Assembly: GCA_902729315.2 (NCBI GenBank)
Contig: LR746265.1
Span: forward strand, 3,886,892 to 3,950,891
Direction: 5' to 3'
DNA from: Spirodela intermedia
Taxonomy: Eukaryota; Streptophyta; Magnoliopsida; Alismatales; Araceae
DNA length: 64,000 bases
Below the pieces are notes generated by a model. That model was not told the DNA's origin, did no database searches, and was given only the letters and a program-made list of their open reading frames with translations. This document shows, one piece after another, positions 52,435-64,000 of the stretch. Each line of letters opens with the position of its first letter. The stretch's first letter is position 1. A program made the translations under genes and the position numbers.

Positions 52435-55400
52435 AGATCGGAGAGTGGGAAGTCACTCTCACGGCCCGAGGCTTGACCAGCTTCTGTGATAAGTAGGTCA
52501 AACAAAATCCTTGGTCCTCGATTCTGCTGGCGAGGTCATCGGAACAGAACCATGTGGATAATTTATTATCCACGTGGACGTTAGTTTTACTTTGTTCCAT
52601 CTCTCCCCATCTTCGTACAGGGGGGGACGAAATTCTCGCTGGAAATAAATTCACGTGAGATGTATTTAATATTGCCGATTTATTTGGGGGGAAAAAAGGC
52701 ATTTCTTGAGAAATCGCGGACTGTTAATTGATAAATAATAATATTTTTTATACAAAGAACATAGCTCCGCAATGGGCTGAAGTGGGCCATGGGCCTTCAT
52801 AGACTAACGGGCCGTAATGGACTACGTAGGAAAAACTTTGCTTAACCTGCAGCCCAAGTACGCTCCCACTGACTGTACCCGGAGGTCGGCATCTGGTTTC
52901 GACCCAATGGGTAAAGCTTTTGATGGGCTTTCCTTTTGGGCTCATTAGTCATATCCCCCTCTCTCTCTCTCTCTCTCTCTCTCTCATCGATTATTACGTT
53001 GACCATAACCGTCACAGTACGCATCAAACTAGCCGTTAAGTTGAATAGTCGTTGGCGACTGCTGAGAGAAACCAGAAGCATCTTCCTCCCTGCCCGAGGG
53101 GCTAAACGCTCCAGGAAGCCGTGTTCGAACTGCGGCGGCTCTGCCCCTGTTACAACCAGCTCAGTCACCGATCCGTGATCGGCGCCAAACCCCGCCGCCA
53201 CATACTGAGCAGGTGAGTTTCAGAGGAGGATTTCCTTCTTCTTTCCGTTCTCTCACCTTCGGCGATGAGTATCAGAGGCTGTCCAGAAGAAGGTGGGCTA
53301 AGCTTCTGTGATATGGCCCATGAACTCGGTGGCCGACAGTACGGAGGGAGGGGAAGAGGAAGAGGGAGAGGACTTTATCTACCGACATGATTGGTACTGG
53401 AAAGAGGCGATCGTGTGGCAATCATTCGGTCTGCGGAGTATCTGAGGAGGAGCTTTTACAGAGGCGCCAATTACGAGCTGGGCGAGCCATAGCTGCCCCG
53501 AGAGTAGCGTCTTTCTTTTAGGCTTTCGGTCGTCAAAGGACGGCAGGCAGGGGACCTTCCTCACCATGCGAATCCCTGCACGCCGCCTCGCGCCGAGGGC
53601 GCACGCCTCGCAGCGCATCGAGATGCCGCTGGCGGGCTCGCCGAGCGCCTTTCTCGCTCTGCATGCTTTTCTATATTCACATGACGAGGGCCCCATTGCC
53701 GCAGTAATTACGTGGGCGCATCTGTACAGGAAGAGGACAGCACCTCTTGCTTATCTCCTCTCATCATCATTTCACATGCTCTCCTCTCTCTCTCTCGCTC
53801 TACATGTTTCTTCCTCTCTTCCCCAAACTTTCCTTTTGGTTGCCTGCGAGAGATTAGCTGGGTGCCTTGTGGGAGACAAAAGCTCCGCCGTGGATCCACA
53901 TAACAACGAGTGAACAGCTGGGGAATGGATCAAAAGGAGGAGAGCAATGGAGGAGAAGCAACCCTGGGTGCCATGTGACCCCCGCCCACTTGTGCCGCCG
54001 ACACAAGCGGTCTCTCCACCATGTTCTAAGCACTAGGAGCTTATGCCCGGCATCATCTTGTGGAGCGGGCCCACTCCTCCGCCCCCATTATCTTCCATAG
54101 AATTCATCAAGCGAGTGCATGAAACCCTAATATAATACTGCACCAAAGATCACTCCCTCTCCTCTCTACCATCAAATACACACCTCGCAGTATCTCCGGG
54201 AAGATCGTGGACGTTGTTCGGGGTTCCTGATAAGCATCCGGCAGTGGCTGGGACGACGAGATCTCCATTCATTGTGCTCCGGCGGATTCAGACGGTGATT
54301 TTAAGAACTAGACTTGGACCAATCAAGTCATGCGTCGTCCTATGAATCTTAGTCGAGGTGGCAAGCGAGTGGCGTGATTTCTTTAATGGCTTGCCGGATG
54401 GGTATGAACAGATAGACCAGTTACTGAGACCCTAGACCTGCACATTCGTCTATTAAGTGAATGGGGAAGAGACTGCTCCCTCAGAAGGTCGAGGTTTACT
54501 GTGGGTCACCGTAGGCGTTGAAATCTACGTCGTCTTCTTCAACCACGGCAAGGAGGCGTGGACAAGCATGCACAGGCGAATTGGAGGGAGTGCCAGCTTC
54601 AAGAAGGTCCCATCACCGATCCTGGGAAAAATTGCGACGAGGACAAAGAGAATAAGGAACACAGGCTCATAAAATGCCTCCCCGTCCCCACCGCTAATCC
54701 CTCTGAGTGTTAGAGTCAGCTTTGCTGCAGACACAGAGAAAGGAAAGAGAAGGGAAGAGCGGACAAGGTGGAGGAACGACGACCATGTCAAAGAGGTTAT
54801 CTGCGAAGTAAGATGATGCTGAAGATAAGTCCCTAAAGACGGATTGGGTCAACTGTAGAGAGGGAGGAGAAGGTGGCCATAACGAAGAGAAAGAGAAAAA
54901 AGTCCACCTTTATGCTCTGGGAAAAAATCGTCGCGACGCGAGGGGAATTCCAGCGATTTTTTTGTTAAAATGGGTGTACGCTAGTTTGATGGATTTAGAC
55001 GTATGCGGCAAAATACGGCAGCATTGAGTATGCAGGACAGAGTCTACATTCGTGAAACAACAATACGAGACATCCCTGCAATCTTAGTAGAAATATTGGT
55101 CAATCCCATGCAATATACTTTACGTTTTCGTAAGTATTTTGTTGATCGTTAAGAACGGAGCAAAAGCCTTTATCCTGCGTAGTTTAAATCTGATGCGCGC
55201 CGTCTCCAACTCTACCTTGTTCTTACGGATCATGTTTTTCCGAGACTGATCTTTAAGAGGTCCTCCTCGTCTAGTAGACATCTCCGTGATCACCCTCCAC
55301 TCCCTCCTTTCTCTCTCTCTCTCTCTCGCTCGCTCTCTCGCTCGCTCGCTCGCTTGCTCTCTGGCTAGCTCGCTGCGACTGTTGTAGCAGTAGAAGCTGT

Positions 55401-55719
55401 ACGAAGGGAGGGTAGGCCCCGCCAAGGGCAGGCCTACGATTCGTAGATTCTGGCCCAAAGGCCGCTTTCCTAACTCTTCTCTCTGCCCGAGCCCTAAAGA
55501 AAACCCCCAGGCTCGAGGTGGTTTGAGGGGGGCCTGAGCGAGCACTGATCAGAAAGCGAGGTTGGCCCACCTCCTACTGCGTTAGGGATAAGACTCTTCA
55601 GAGTTTCAATATTCGCAGAGAATTCTTGTGCCGGTTTCTGTCTTTCATTGCTCTCTTCCTCTCCTTGAGCGGCAGAGGCTTACATCGGACGTCGCTTCAC
55701 CGACAGCGCCAACGACGTG

Positions 55720-55885
55720 GATTGTGTGGATGGAGGCCACTGGTGACATGGTTTCAGAGGGAGGGACTGCAGGGGGTCATGGCTTTCAGCCGGTCCCCAT
55801 CGGCCCACAAGGTTCAGAGCTCCTCATCGACAGCAAACCCTAAGATGCAGATTGTATGAATGGGGGCCACTGGTGGCATAGTTTT

Positions 55886-55924
<39 letters not shown>

Positions 55925-56005
55925 GGGGGAGCCCGTGATCTTTGAACCAGTCGAAAGCAGAAGAGGGATCGGAGGTCCTCGTCGACAACAAACCCCAAGA
56001 TGCCG
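55720..56005. repeat. Degenerate 130-bp tandem duplication with internal GA expansion
   Basis: Unit 1 (55720-55849) and unit 2 (55850-56005) both begin GATTGTxTGxATGGxGGCCAC and both end near ACAxCAAACCCxAAGATGC. Unit 2 is longer because a (GA)n tract (about 55889-55921) has grown inside it. Confidence 0.75.
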
Positions 56006-56399
56006 ACCAAAGACCAACCCATCTTCAAGCATGACTTTTCTATAGTTGAGATATTGCGTTCAAACCTAAACGCCTCTTTAAAGCAGAAGCAAAGGACACT
56101 GGGGGTCTGTTCTCGGGGCCTGGCTAGTTTAGGTGAGACTGGTTTTCAGTGATGTGATGCCGGCCGGGTGGTGGTTCCTCGAAGTGGAAGAAAATGCCAA
56201 CGGGCCGGCCGTCTTACAGTCTATTGCGCCACAGTATTTTGTTGCTGTATGGATTTCTAACAATAAATGTTATAGATAACTGCAAATAATATCACGAACA
56301 TGATGAGAGCAATTGTGATCGAAATTTATTTAATTCAAACTTTTATTTTATTTTTATTTGGGCGACGGAATAATGAAGTGTGATGGGTCGCATTAGCAG

Positions 56400-58400
56400 T
56401 CCCCGGATATCAATTCCGTGATTGAAGATCATACGCAGACGATCGAAGAAGTCGCCGTCAACCAGGATGGCATCTGCGGGAGAACTCTCGGCTTATCCAT
56501 GCACGCTGAAGAGCAGCGTCGAGCCGATCGCACGACGACGTCGACGGGGCAACCGATCGACTGTTAGCCGCTCGATTGGAGTCTTATCTCATCGTCGCCG
56601 GTGAGTATTCCCCAGAGAGGCCCACGAGAGCAAGAAGCCAGGTGTTGGCCCGGCGGCGGCACAGTGACCGGCGACGGCGACGGCGACGGCGGAGCCGAAA
56701 GGATGGCGCTCATTTGGTGCAGATACATGGAAGACGACCCTCCGACGGCGACCCAGGTCAAATCCGAACTTCCCAAATGAACCCAGCTGGCCGTCTCCGG
56801 AGAGAGGGGGGCAAGGCTGGCTGGTGAGAGATCCTTTCCCTCCTTAAATGAGCCCCCCAGAAAAATCATACTTCCCAGCCGTTACATCGTCAAATCGGAC
56901 AATATTTTCCCCACTCTTCGCCGCTGGACCATTTCTACCGCTTTGGGGGGGGGGGGGGGTGAATTTATTCTGCTGCCGTCGGTGGCGACCTACGCCGGTC
57001 TCTCCGGTGGGGACTGAGCAAATGCGGTGCCTTGCTCCTCCGTCGCCTTTCTCCGGTGGAAGGTGAGGAAGCTACCGTCCCTCGAATCTGCCGATCTACA
57101 GCTGCAGGCTTTGGGTCCCGCCGGCGGCAGGGCGCCGCAGAAAGGCAGGCGGGCGCGCTGTGGTGGGCCTTTGCTCATCTACGCTCTGACCGACGGTGCC
57201 CGCCGGGCCCTCATCGGCCTTACCAGACGCACACACCACCGCCACCCGGCGCCCTCTTCAACGCAGGTACAGGCGCCGACGTCGTGAATCTCCTGCTTTG
57301 ATGGCTTCAGTTACTGCGCGAAGCAATAAGCCGAGCCGGGCGGCGCCGCCTCGGCACGGTGGAGCTCCGGCCAGCCTGCCGCTTTCAAGACGAGGGGTCG
57401 TAAGCCAATTTAAAAAGAAGGGTTATTTCGGGGCCTCAGAACCGCGAGAGCCCACGGCAGAGAGTGAACAGAGCCAATTGCCACTGTGCGGAAGGGCTCC
57501 AGAGCAGGGTACGGCTGGGTGTTTGTCCGTACGTATTCATTGTCGGCCCATGCAATCGTTGTCCGAAGCCAATTTCTTGCCTATATTCTTAGCGTTTTAG
57601 TCCATCCCCCTCGCCCCCCTCTCTCTCTCTCTCTCTCTCTCTCGCTATCTTTCTGATGAGAAGGGGGAATGAAGACGGTCCTCCATTGAAGACAAACGAG
57701 AGTGAGCAGAATCCCAGGAGGCTGTTGCGTAGATCGCCCAATAACGTAGACTGCACCCAAATATCTAGCGGCGCCGCCTCGACGGTCAACGCACCGACGA
57801 GTCTCGGGCCCACCGGAGTTAAAACCGTGCGGCGTTTCCGCTGCGAGGCGTAAAACACGTGTCCTATCCATCGCACGCCGCAAACTAGGTTCTTTTTTCT
57901 TCTCCCTCTCTCTCTATCAAAGATGGCATCTTCTTCTAGTGAAGAAACGGCCCCGTCCCGGGGAGAGTCCAAGGTCGGTCTCAAGACATCTAGAGAGAGA
58001 AAGAGTGGGTCAGGAGGGGTATCTGATGAAGCTGTCTTAAAGACGGCGGAGTAGTCGTTACGGTGAGTTATTTACGTCGGACGTGGGTCGACAACCTTCG
58101 CGGGCTGTGAGCCATGCGGGAAGCCGTCACCCAGTTTTCCGTGAACGGCGGGAGGGCGGCGCCCCCACACCCGCTGCCCACCCAGCCCTTCACTCGCCGG
58201 AGAGAGGAGGAGGGGGCGGCGCCGCCGATGCCGACCCGCGTTCCGATTTCCGGGACCCGGTGGCGTACGGCGTTAAGGCTTCACCTGTCGCTGTCACCGC
58301 CGTCGCCGCAGCGGCGAGAATAAATGGGCGGCCAACCCACGCTCCACCGTAACGCCGTCACTCTTCACTACGGCTCAGGGGAGGAGGAAGGGTATGATCA
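56400..58400. other. Very GC-rich stretch with unassigned frames
   Basis: CGG/CCG-rich DNA with a poly-G run near 56945-56959. Several overlapping frames (for example 57196-57600 and 58083-58352, plus strand) show no domain. A transcribed promoter or a lineage-specific transcript is possible, but nothing in the sequence proves it. Confidence 0.3.
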
Positions 58401-59245
58401 TCATTATAGGAGCTTTTTCGGGTATAATAGTCATCCTACACCTTCGGCTGGGGCGTAGCCGTCAAAACTTTTCCCGGGGGTCTGTTTCATACCTGCCGCA
58501 CAACAATAAGTGGGAGACGTGGGCGGTGTTTTCAAAGGGGAGTGGTGGGGTAGTTTTCCAATTTTTAATTCTCTTCGGGGGGAAGTGCATTCTTTTTTGT
58601 ATCCTTGGATCCTTTTCAACGTCTGGCTTTCTATATGACACCTAACGCGCATTTTTTGAGGCCCCCCTAACTGCTCTCTCTCTCTCGCGCTGTCCTCTGC
58701 CGTCCTCTTCAGAATTGAAGAAGACGGGGAAGGAGAAGAGACAGGGGAGCTACCTGTCCACGCCAGCTCCCTCAAGCCTGCTCTGCGCCTGCGACCGATT
58801 TGAGCTAGTAAATGCCGGAATTATCAAGTGGGCAGCGGTGACTCCATTTCTCTATTTGCCGCATTTTCTCCTTCCCCGCATTCTCACGCTCACCGTCGCT
58901 GGTATCTGCGGAAACCTCCCTCCACCACAGATCTTCCTCTGGATCGACACTCCCTACTGTGGCATTTGACGGGTGAGGACGCACGGGTGTTTCTCCTTTT
59001 CCCCTGCCTTTCTCTCTGCTCCTGCCTGCATGCGTTGTCAGCTCCCATAGCCGGAGCACCGCGGTGATGAATTATTGCGTACCATTCCCTTTCCAAATGT
59101 AGGACATGGAGTAGCAACCGTGCTGTTTGGTTTGCCGTTGTTCTCCCTGTGTTTGTCTACAGTCCGCGCACGCTCTTTCCGCTGATCATGTAACTCATTC
59201 TTCACATTTGTTGATACTTCCTTCCCACCCCCCACCCCCCCCCCC

Positions 59246-59279
59246 CTCTCTCTCTCTATATATATATAGAGAGAGAGAG
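59246..59279. repeat. Perfect 34-bp palindrome (CT)n(AT)n(AG)n
   Basis: A CT run, six TA steps and a GA run form an exact palindrome centred between 59262 and 59263. It lies just downstream of a 14-bp C run and about 660 bp upstream of the FPP coding exon, in its probable promoter or leader. Confidence 0.9.
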
Positions 59280-59681
59280 ATCAGAGAAGAATCATCTCAT
59301 AGTTGATCTCTTCTGCTTCAGTGGATCCTCCGATGCTATGAAGAGATTTATTTGTTTCCTTGACTTCCACGACAACATTTCGAGATAACTGCTGTCGATT
59401 CAACTTGTCGAGTTTCCCCGGTGCAGAATTCACGTTCTCTTCGCTTTTGCCTCTTTACACCTCTTTTCTTCGTGTACAGGGCAGAGGATTCAGACCTCTA
59501 ACCAATGTCAAAGGTGCCGACACCAGCCTCGAACTCAGCTCGCGGGGGGTATTTGGAAAACTGACTGGCTGCGTCCCATGAAGCTGCTCTTCTTATTCTC
59601 GGGGAGCATCGCATATATGCGGGCGTAGCAGAAGGGGTAAGTTGATGTGTTGCATTTCCATGGATTTTCGATCTTGTTGAA

Positions 59682-59700
59682 TCTCTCTCTCTCTCTCTCC

Positions 59701-59754
<54 letters not shown>

Positions 59755-59762
59755 CCTCTCCA
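59682..59762 (+). repeat. Long (CT)n tract upstream of FPP coding exon
   Basis: About 80 bp of almost pure CT with a few CC interruptions. It probably lies in the 5' UTR or the 5' UTR intron of the FPP gene. Confidence 0.92.
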
Positions 59763-59940
59763 TCAGATGCCGGTTTCTAAATTTTGTGTTATCTTGGTGA
59801 TGAAGAGCTTTCTAAAGTGGTGTCTGATTCTTAGATATTATGCCTCCTATGTGTTCTTTGTTTCTAAGCCATTTTTTTACGCTTTCCTTGACTTCTCTTA
59901 TGGGCTTCTTGTCTGTCTTTCTGCTTTGAAACAGTTAAAT

Positions 59941-62900
59941 ATGGATCGTCGAAGTTGGCCTTGGAGGAAGAAGCGTTCAGAAAAAACTGCGCCTACAAAT
60001 GCCTCACCTAACGCTTCTTCAGATGTTTCAGCTGGAAATCAACGAGATCAGGTTTGTTCTGTGCCATATATAATTTTTTCATTTGTTTATATTGCTGCAA
60101 TAACTTCGTATGTCCCCAGCTTTATAAGAACTCAGTTTTCAGCCAAGCTTCTTATGCAGTGTCACGAATAGTCACGAAGCCTGATTAAAGGGCTCAGATT
60201 TCTTTCGTAAAAAATAAGAAGTTGCTGCTCTTATAGGCAGATTCTTAATGCTAGAACCATTCGTTTTTTGGCCCGTGACATGCAAAAGAATCTTGAGGAC
60301 ACCATCGTTTTTTCTCACTTCAGTGCTGTGTGAAATTTTCTTTTACTCAGAGGTATGTATTTGTATGTGAGGGCCAAAGGGTTGCATAATTTCACCCACC
60401 TTTATTCTTAAATTGCTCTTCTGTAAACATACTATAATTAATATTTATTTTTATTCATTTATGCCACTTCCTAGTATATTGGTTTTATGTCAAGTAGCAT
60501 TTTGGTAATTAGCATCTTCATGACGGCACACGTTGTATGCTTTTTGGTGTCTATTATTCTATCTCAAGAAAAGGGATTCCGATGTTACGAAATTTCATCT
60601 GGCTGAAAATCTGTGTACCTTCTCTGCATTTTTCATTTCCATGACTTTGGTTAACGCCAGATTGAGTAGATAAGAACCGTGTATAACGTTGAGTGAATGG
60701 AACACAAGTTTTCTATTCATTGAAAGGGAAAATGAAATTGAATTTATTTAATGAGGATTGAACTTCTGATTTTTTAATCTCAAACATTCTCCCAAGTTAT
60801 TTAGCACATCGTCTGTTATCCTCTATTTAGAAGACACCCGGTATGATTTTCTGGTCGTCTACATCAGCAAGAGGAATTTTTCAATATTATGCGGAAATTT
60901 GCGTGGAAAAGTAGGATCAACATCATTTACTTCAAACATGTCAGATTATGTTTTTGTAATTAGTCTGATCGTCTGGGATTGTTGACAAGCGAGTAAATAT
61001 GTTTTTTGTAATCATTTTGTTCCTTCTTGGTCATGAAGTTTGATGCCCTACTCTGTCAATGAAAATAATTTTCCTCCCAAATGACATCTGCACTCTAGTT
61101 CTTCTCATGATTTATCTTCTTTGAAACTCTTTCGTATTTTTTATTTGTGATCTTTACATCTTTTCACCTTCCGTTTAAGGCATCCTGAATTCACCCAAGA
61201 CATATCAACTCCCATTAACCTTAGATCAGTGGGTAAAGAAGCGCATGTTTATGGGTATATTTGTATCATAACTGTTTTCCTTTCCCTAAACTACCTCATC
61301 CTGCAGCCTAATTCCAAAGTTGTGGACTACATCCAAATTTCTAAGGAGCGATATGCCAATCTCACGGAGTCAGAAGATCAAGTGAAAGCTTTAAATGATG
61401 AAGTGAGGGAATTGAATGAAAAATTATCTGCCGCACAAACAGAATTGCTGAGTAAAGATAACTTAGTAAATCAGCATGCAAAAGTTGCTGAAGAAGCTGT
61501 CTCAGGTAATGGCCCTCGCAGTCGGATTCTACTGCTGCCTTTCCTCCTGGCAATGAATCTCGTCTGTCTATTTTTGACTTGAAAATCCTGCTTCCATTTG
61601 TTGGACTCTTGGATTTCTGATTAGAGTGAATTTTCTGAGGTTTTCATTTTCTATAATTTCTTTAGGTTGGGAAAAAGCTGAAGCTGAAGCTTTGGCATTG
61701 AAAAATCAGCTCGAATCTGTTACCCTTCTGAAGCTAACAGCTGAAGAACGAGCATCCCATCTTGATGGTGCTCTCAAGGAATGCATGAAGCAGATACGCA
61801 CTGTGAAAGAAGAGGGCGAACAGAAGTTGCGTGATGTTGTCCTTGCCAAAACCGTACAATGGGAAAAGATCAAGTTTGAGCTTGAATCAAAAATTGCTGA
61901 ATTTGAACAAGGTCTCCTCAACGCCTCAGCTGAAAGTGCTGCACTTTCTCGATCTCTTCAAGAACGTTCTCATATGCTGATGAAACTTAGCGAAGAAAAA
62001 GCTCAAGCCGATGAAGAGATTGAAGTCTTAAAGGCCAGTATTCAGTCGCTGGATAAGGAAATAAGTTCACTAAAATATGAGGCTCAGGTTGTCTCAAAGG
62101 AGCTTGAAATTAGAAATGAAGAGAAGAACATGAGTCAAAGGTCTGCGGAGGTTGCTAGCAGGCAGCATTTGGAAGATGTCAAGAAGATAACGAAACTAGA
62201 AGCAGAGTGCCAGAGACTGCGTGGACTTGTGCGGAAAAAACTGCCTGGGGCTGCTGCATTAGCTCAAATGAAACATGAGGTGGACGGCTTGGGCCATGAT
62301 TATGGAGAAACCAGACTGCGGCGCTCTCCTGGTAAGAGTGCTAGCCCGCGTCGCGGACCTTCTTCTGATTACGGCACGCCACGCTTTGGACCTCATGATT
62401 TTGCCCTTGAGAATATCCAGCAGTGCCACAAAGAGAATGAGCTTCTCACTGCTCGTTTACTGGCAATGGAAGAAGAAACAAAGCTGTTGAAGGAGGCTTT
62501 GTCGAAACGCAACAGTGAACTTCAGGCTTCAAGAAGCATCTGTGCCCGGACAGCCACCAAGCTTCGACAGCTGGAAGCACAAGCGCTGTCTCTGGATCCA
62601 CCGGTTGAAGGTTCTCTGATTCGAAATGGGAGTGATCCACCGAGCTTGACGTCGATATCAGAGGATGGAATCGACGAAGACGGGAGCCATAGCGATTATT
62701 GGGCTGCAGTATTGGCACCAGACCTCTCACGCAAGAAAGACAAGGATGCATATAAATCTAGTCAGGTTCAAGACGCTGATCCTCTGGACTTGATGAACGA
62801 TTTCCTGGAGATGGAGAAGCTGGCATGGTTATCCACAGAATCGAATGGAGGCCAAGTGTACACTGATCTTCACAACGATGTGGAACAACATCAAGTTTTC

Positions 62901-63940
62901 AACGGAAAGCAATCCTCAACTGAGTTGCAATCTGAGAGAAATCAGGTTTTCCTTTCAAGGATCAAAACAAGAATAGCTTTAGCATTTAAGGATCAGTCTG
63001 ATAAGCTAGACGTAGCAAAGCTTCTGGATGATATAAAAACCATTCTACACTCCATGGAAGAAGAGCTGTCTCTTGGGTCTACTGCTGATGAAACCATCGG
63101 CAATGGAATTTCTGTGGCCTGCAATGGGAATTCTTTGCCCGACTCCAAGGTTTCTGAAGATCAGGACCTGAGAACAGCCATTTCTCATATCCAAGACTTT
63201 GTCGCGTCACTCTGGAGCAAGACAAAAGGAACCACCAGGACCGCGTCTCCTGATTGCTACATGGAAACTGAGAGAGCTGGGGAGTTCTCTGACTGCGTGA
63301 GTAAAGTGCTTTCCAATGAGATTGGCTTCGACAGCTTCATCATCGCCTTGTCCCTCAGTCTGTGTGAAACGAAGAAATCTCTCTTCCATATGCTGGGAGA
63401 TGGAAAAAATGAAGGAGATTGTAGCAGTGCCGACTGCATAGATAAGGTAACTTTATTAGAGAATAATGTCGAACCTGGTAATCACTGTGATCGCCTTCCG
63501 ACTCCCGATTCGTATCCTGACATGAATTGCCACAATGGGGATGCCAGCCCGGCATTTGAGCTCGAGCACACTGTCGCAAAAATCTCTACAGAAGAGTTTG
63601 AACAGTTGAAACTGGAGAGAGATGTTCTAAAGGTCGAGTTGTCTGGATGTTCCCAGTCTTTGGAGCAGGCGAAGATTCAGCTACATGAGATGGAGCAGCA
63701 GGCAGCTGAGCTGAAATCACAGCTAGCTGCATCTCACAAGTCAAATAGCCTGGCTGAGACGCAGCTGAAGTGCATGGCTGAATCCTACAAGTCCCTAGAA
63801 GCACGCGCTCAGAAGCTGGAGACAGAAATCAGTCGTCTGAGAGAAAAAATCGAGATGTTAGACGACGAGCTGCAGCAGGAAAGGGTTAGTCACCAGGATG
63901 ACTTGGCCAAGTGGCGGGACCTTCAAGAACAGCTAGAAAG
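59941..63940 (+). CDS. Filament-like plant protein (FPP), 5' part; continues past the window
   Basis: Coding exons 59941-60051, 61307-61505 and 61666-63940 are in matching phase and give the first 862 residues. The next donor is AAAG/GTCAGC at 63941. The start MDRRSWPWRKKRSEKT is the hallmark of FPPs, and an AG acceptor at 59933-59934 places a 5' UTR intron just upstream. Long coiled coils follow (residues about 45-300: QVKALNDEVRELNEKLSAAQ, GWEKAEAEALALKNQLE). Then come the family blocks CQRLRGLVRKKLPGAAALAQ, HDFALENIQQCHKENELLTA, SDYWAAVLAPDL and LDLMNDFLEMEKLAWLS, and a second coiled coil from about residue 760. FPPs are linked to microtubules and endomembranes; FPP4/5/6 resemble this gene. 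The C-terminus lies beyond the window. Confidence 0.94.
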
Positions 63941-64000
63941 GTCAGCGCTTCATTGCGCACCCGTTTTTCTTATCAACTGCCAGCATCGATCCAGTTTTCT

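Larger units (their letters stand above)
51869..59934. other. 8-kb gene-poor, GC-rich region with many CT/GA tracts
   Basis: No recognisable protein gene. The region contains at least six CT or GA microsatellites (near 52.38, 52.42, 52.97, 55.33, 55.90 and 57.63 kb), a cluster of GGCCCA/TGGGC motifs at 52.77-52.86 kb, a degenerate 130-bp tandem repeat at 55.7-56.0 kb and a very GC-rich stretch at 56.4-58.4 kb. The last part includes the FPP 5' UTR and upstream promoter. Short frames overlap on several frames and carry SPRG-type composition without motifs. Confidence 0.5.

Noticed and set aside
53379-53696. 105-codon minus-strand and 115-codon plus-strand frames
   Set aside because: The frames overlap, have no motifs and no splice support; GC content explains the openness.
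57690-57715. miR156-like string ending GAGAGTGAGCA
   Set aside because: At least three mismatches to miR156 and no complementary arm nearby to form a hairpin.
58431-58775. 114-codon minus-strand frame
   Set aside because: Low-complexity S/P/R-rich sequence with no recognisable feature.

Overview
The window is nuclear DNA from a flowering plant. Genes are split by GT-AG introns, the families are plant-specific (BPC, ARF, SAUR, FPP), there are many (CT)n/(GA)n tracts, and AT-rich intergenic stretches carry decayed elements. Two intronless genes, a QUA2-like methyltransferase and a SAUR, are clearly GC-rich. Together with the character of the protein sequences this suggests a non-grass monocot, but that placement is a weak inference. 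Layout from left to right: a BPC-class GAGA-binding factor (83-1701, +); two decayed tandem COMT-type O-methyltransferase copies (4.3-6.4 kb); a gene-free AT-rich stretch with one LTR-retrotransposon-like primer-binding relic near 9.06 kb; a CCCH zinc-finger gene with a 4.2 kb first intron (11591-17389, +); a TLDc-domain gene (18076-22335, -) head-to-head with the mitochondrial ATP synthase subunit e gene (22772-24648, +); an MSRA5-type gene (24875-27279, -) head-to-head with a single-exon methyltransferase gene (27690-28910, +); an ARF5/MONOPTEROS-type auxin response factor (30171-37059, -, 14 exons); the UTP12/WDR3 ribosome-biogenesis gene (40027-48921, +, 12 exons); a SAUR (51392-51868, +); about 8 kb of GC-rich, CT/GA-tract-rich DNA with no recognisable gene; and the start of a filament-like plant protein gene (59941 to the window edge, +). 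Gene models were built by hand from splice-site phase and family conservation. The summed exons give intact frames of 335 aa (BPC), 451 aa (CCCH), 573 aa (TLDc), 52 aa (subunit e), 246 aa (MSRA5), 406 aa (methyltransferase), 939 aa (WDR3) and 158 aa (SAUR). ARF5 is the exception: exon 5 is one base short, just before the B3 domain, so the sequence as given would encode only about 148 aa. The genes do not form an operon or a shared pathway. Several act in auxin or transcription control (ARF5, SAUR, BPC), and three pairs are divergent and may share promoters. I found no clear new biological system. The most interesting local structures are a 171-bp tandem duplication in WDR3 that recreates an in-frame 24-nt mini-exon, the ARF5 frameshift, the complementary decay of the two COMT copies, and a long (CT)n/(GA)n inverted repeat downstream of the SAUR.
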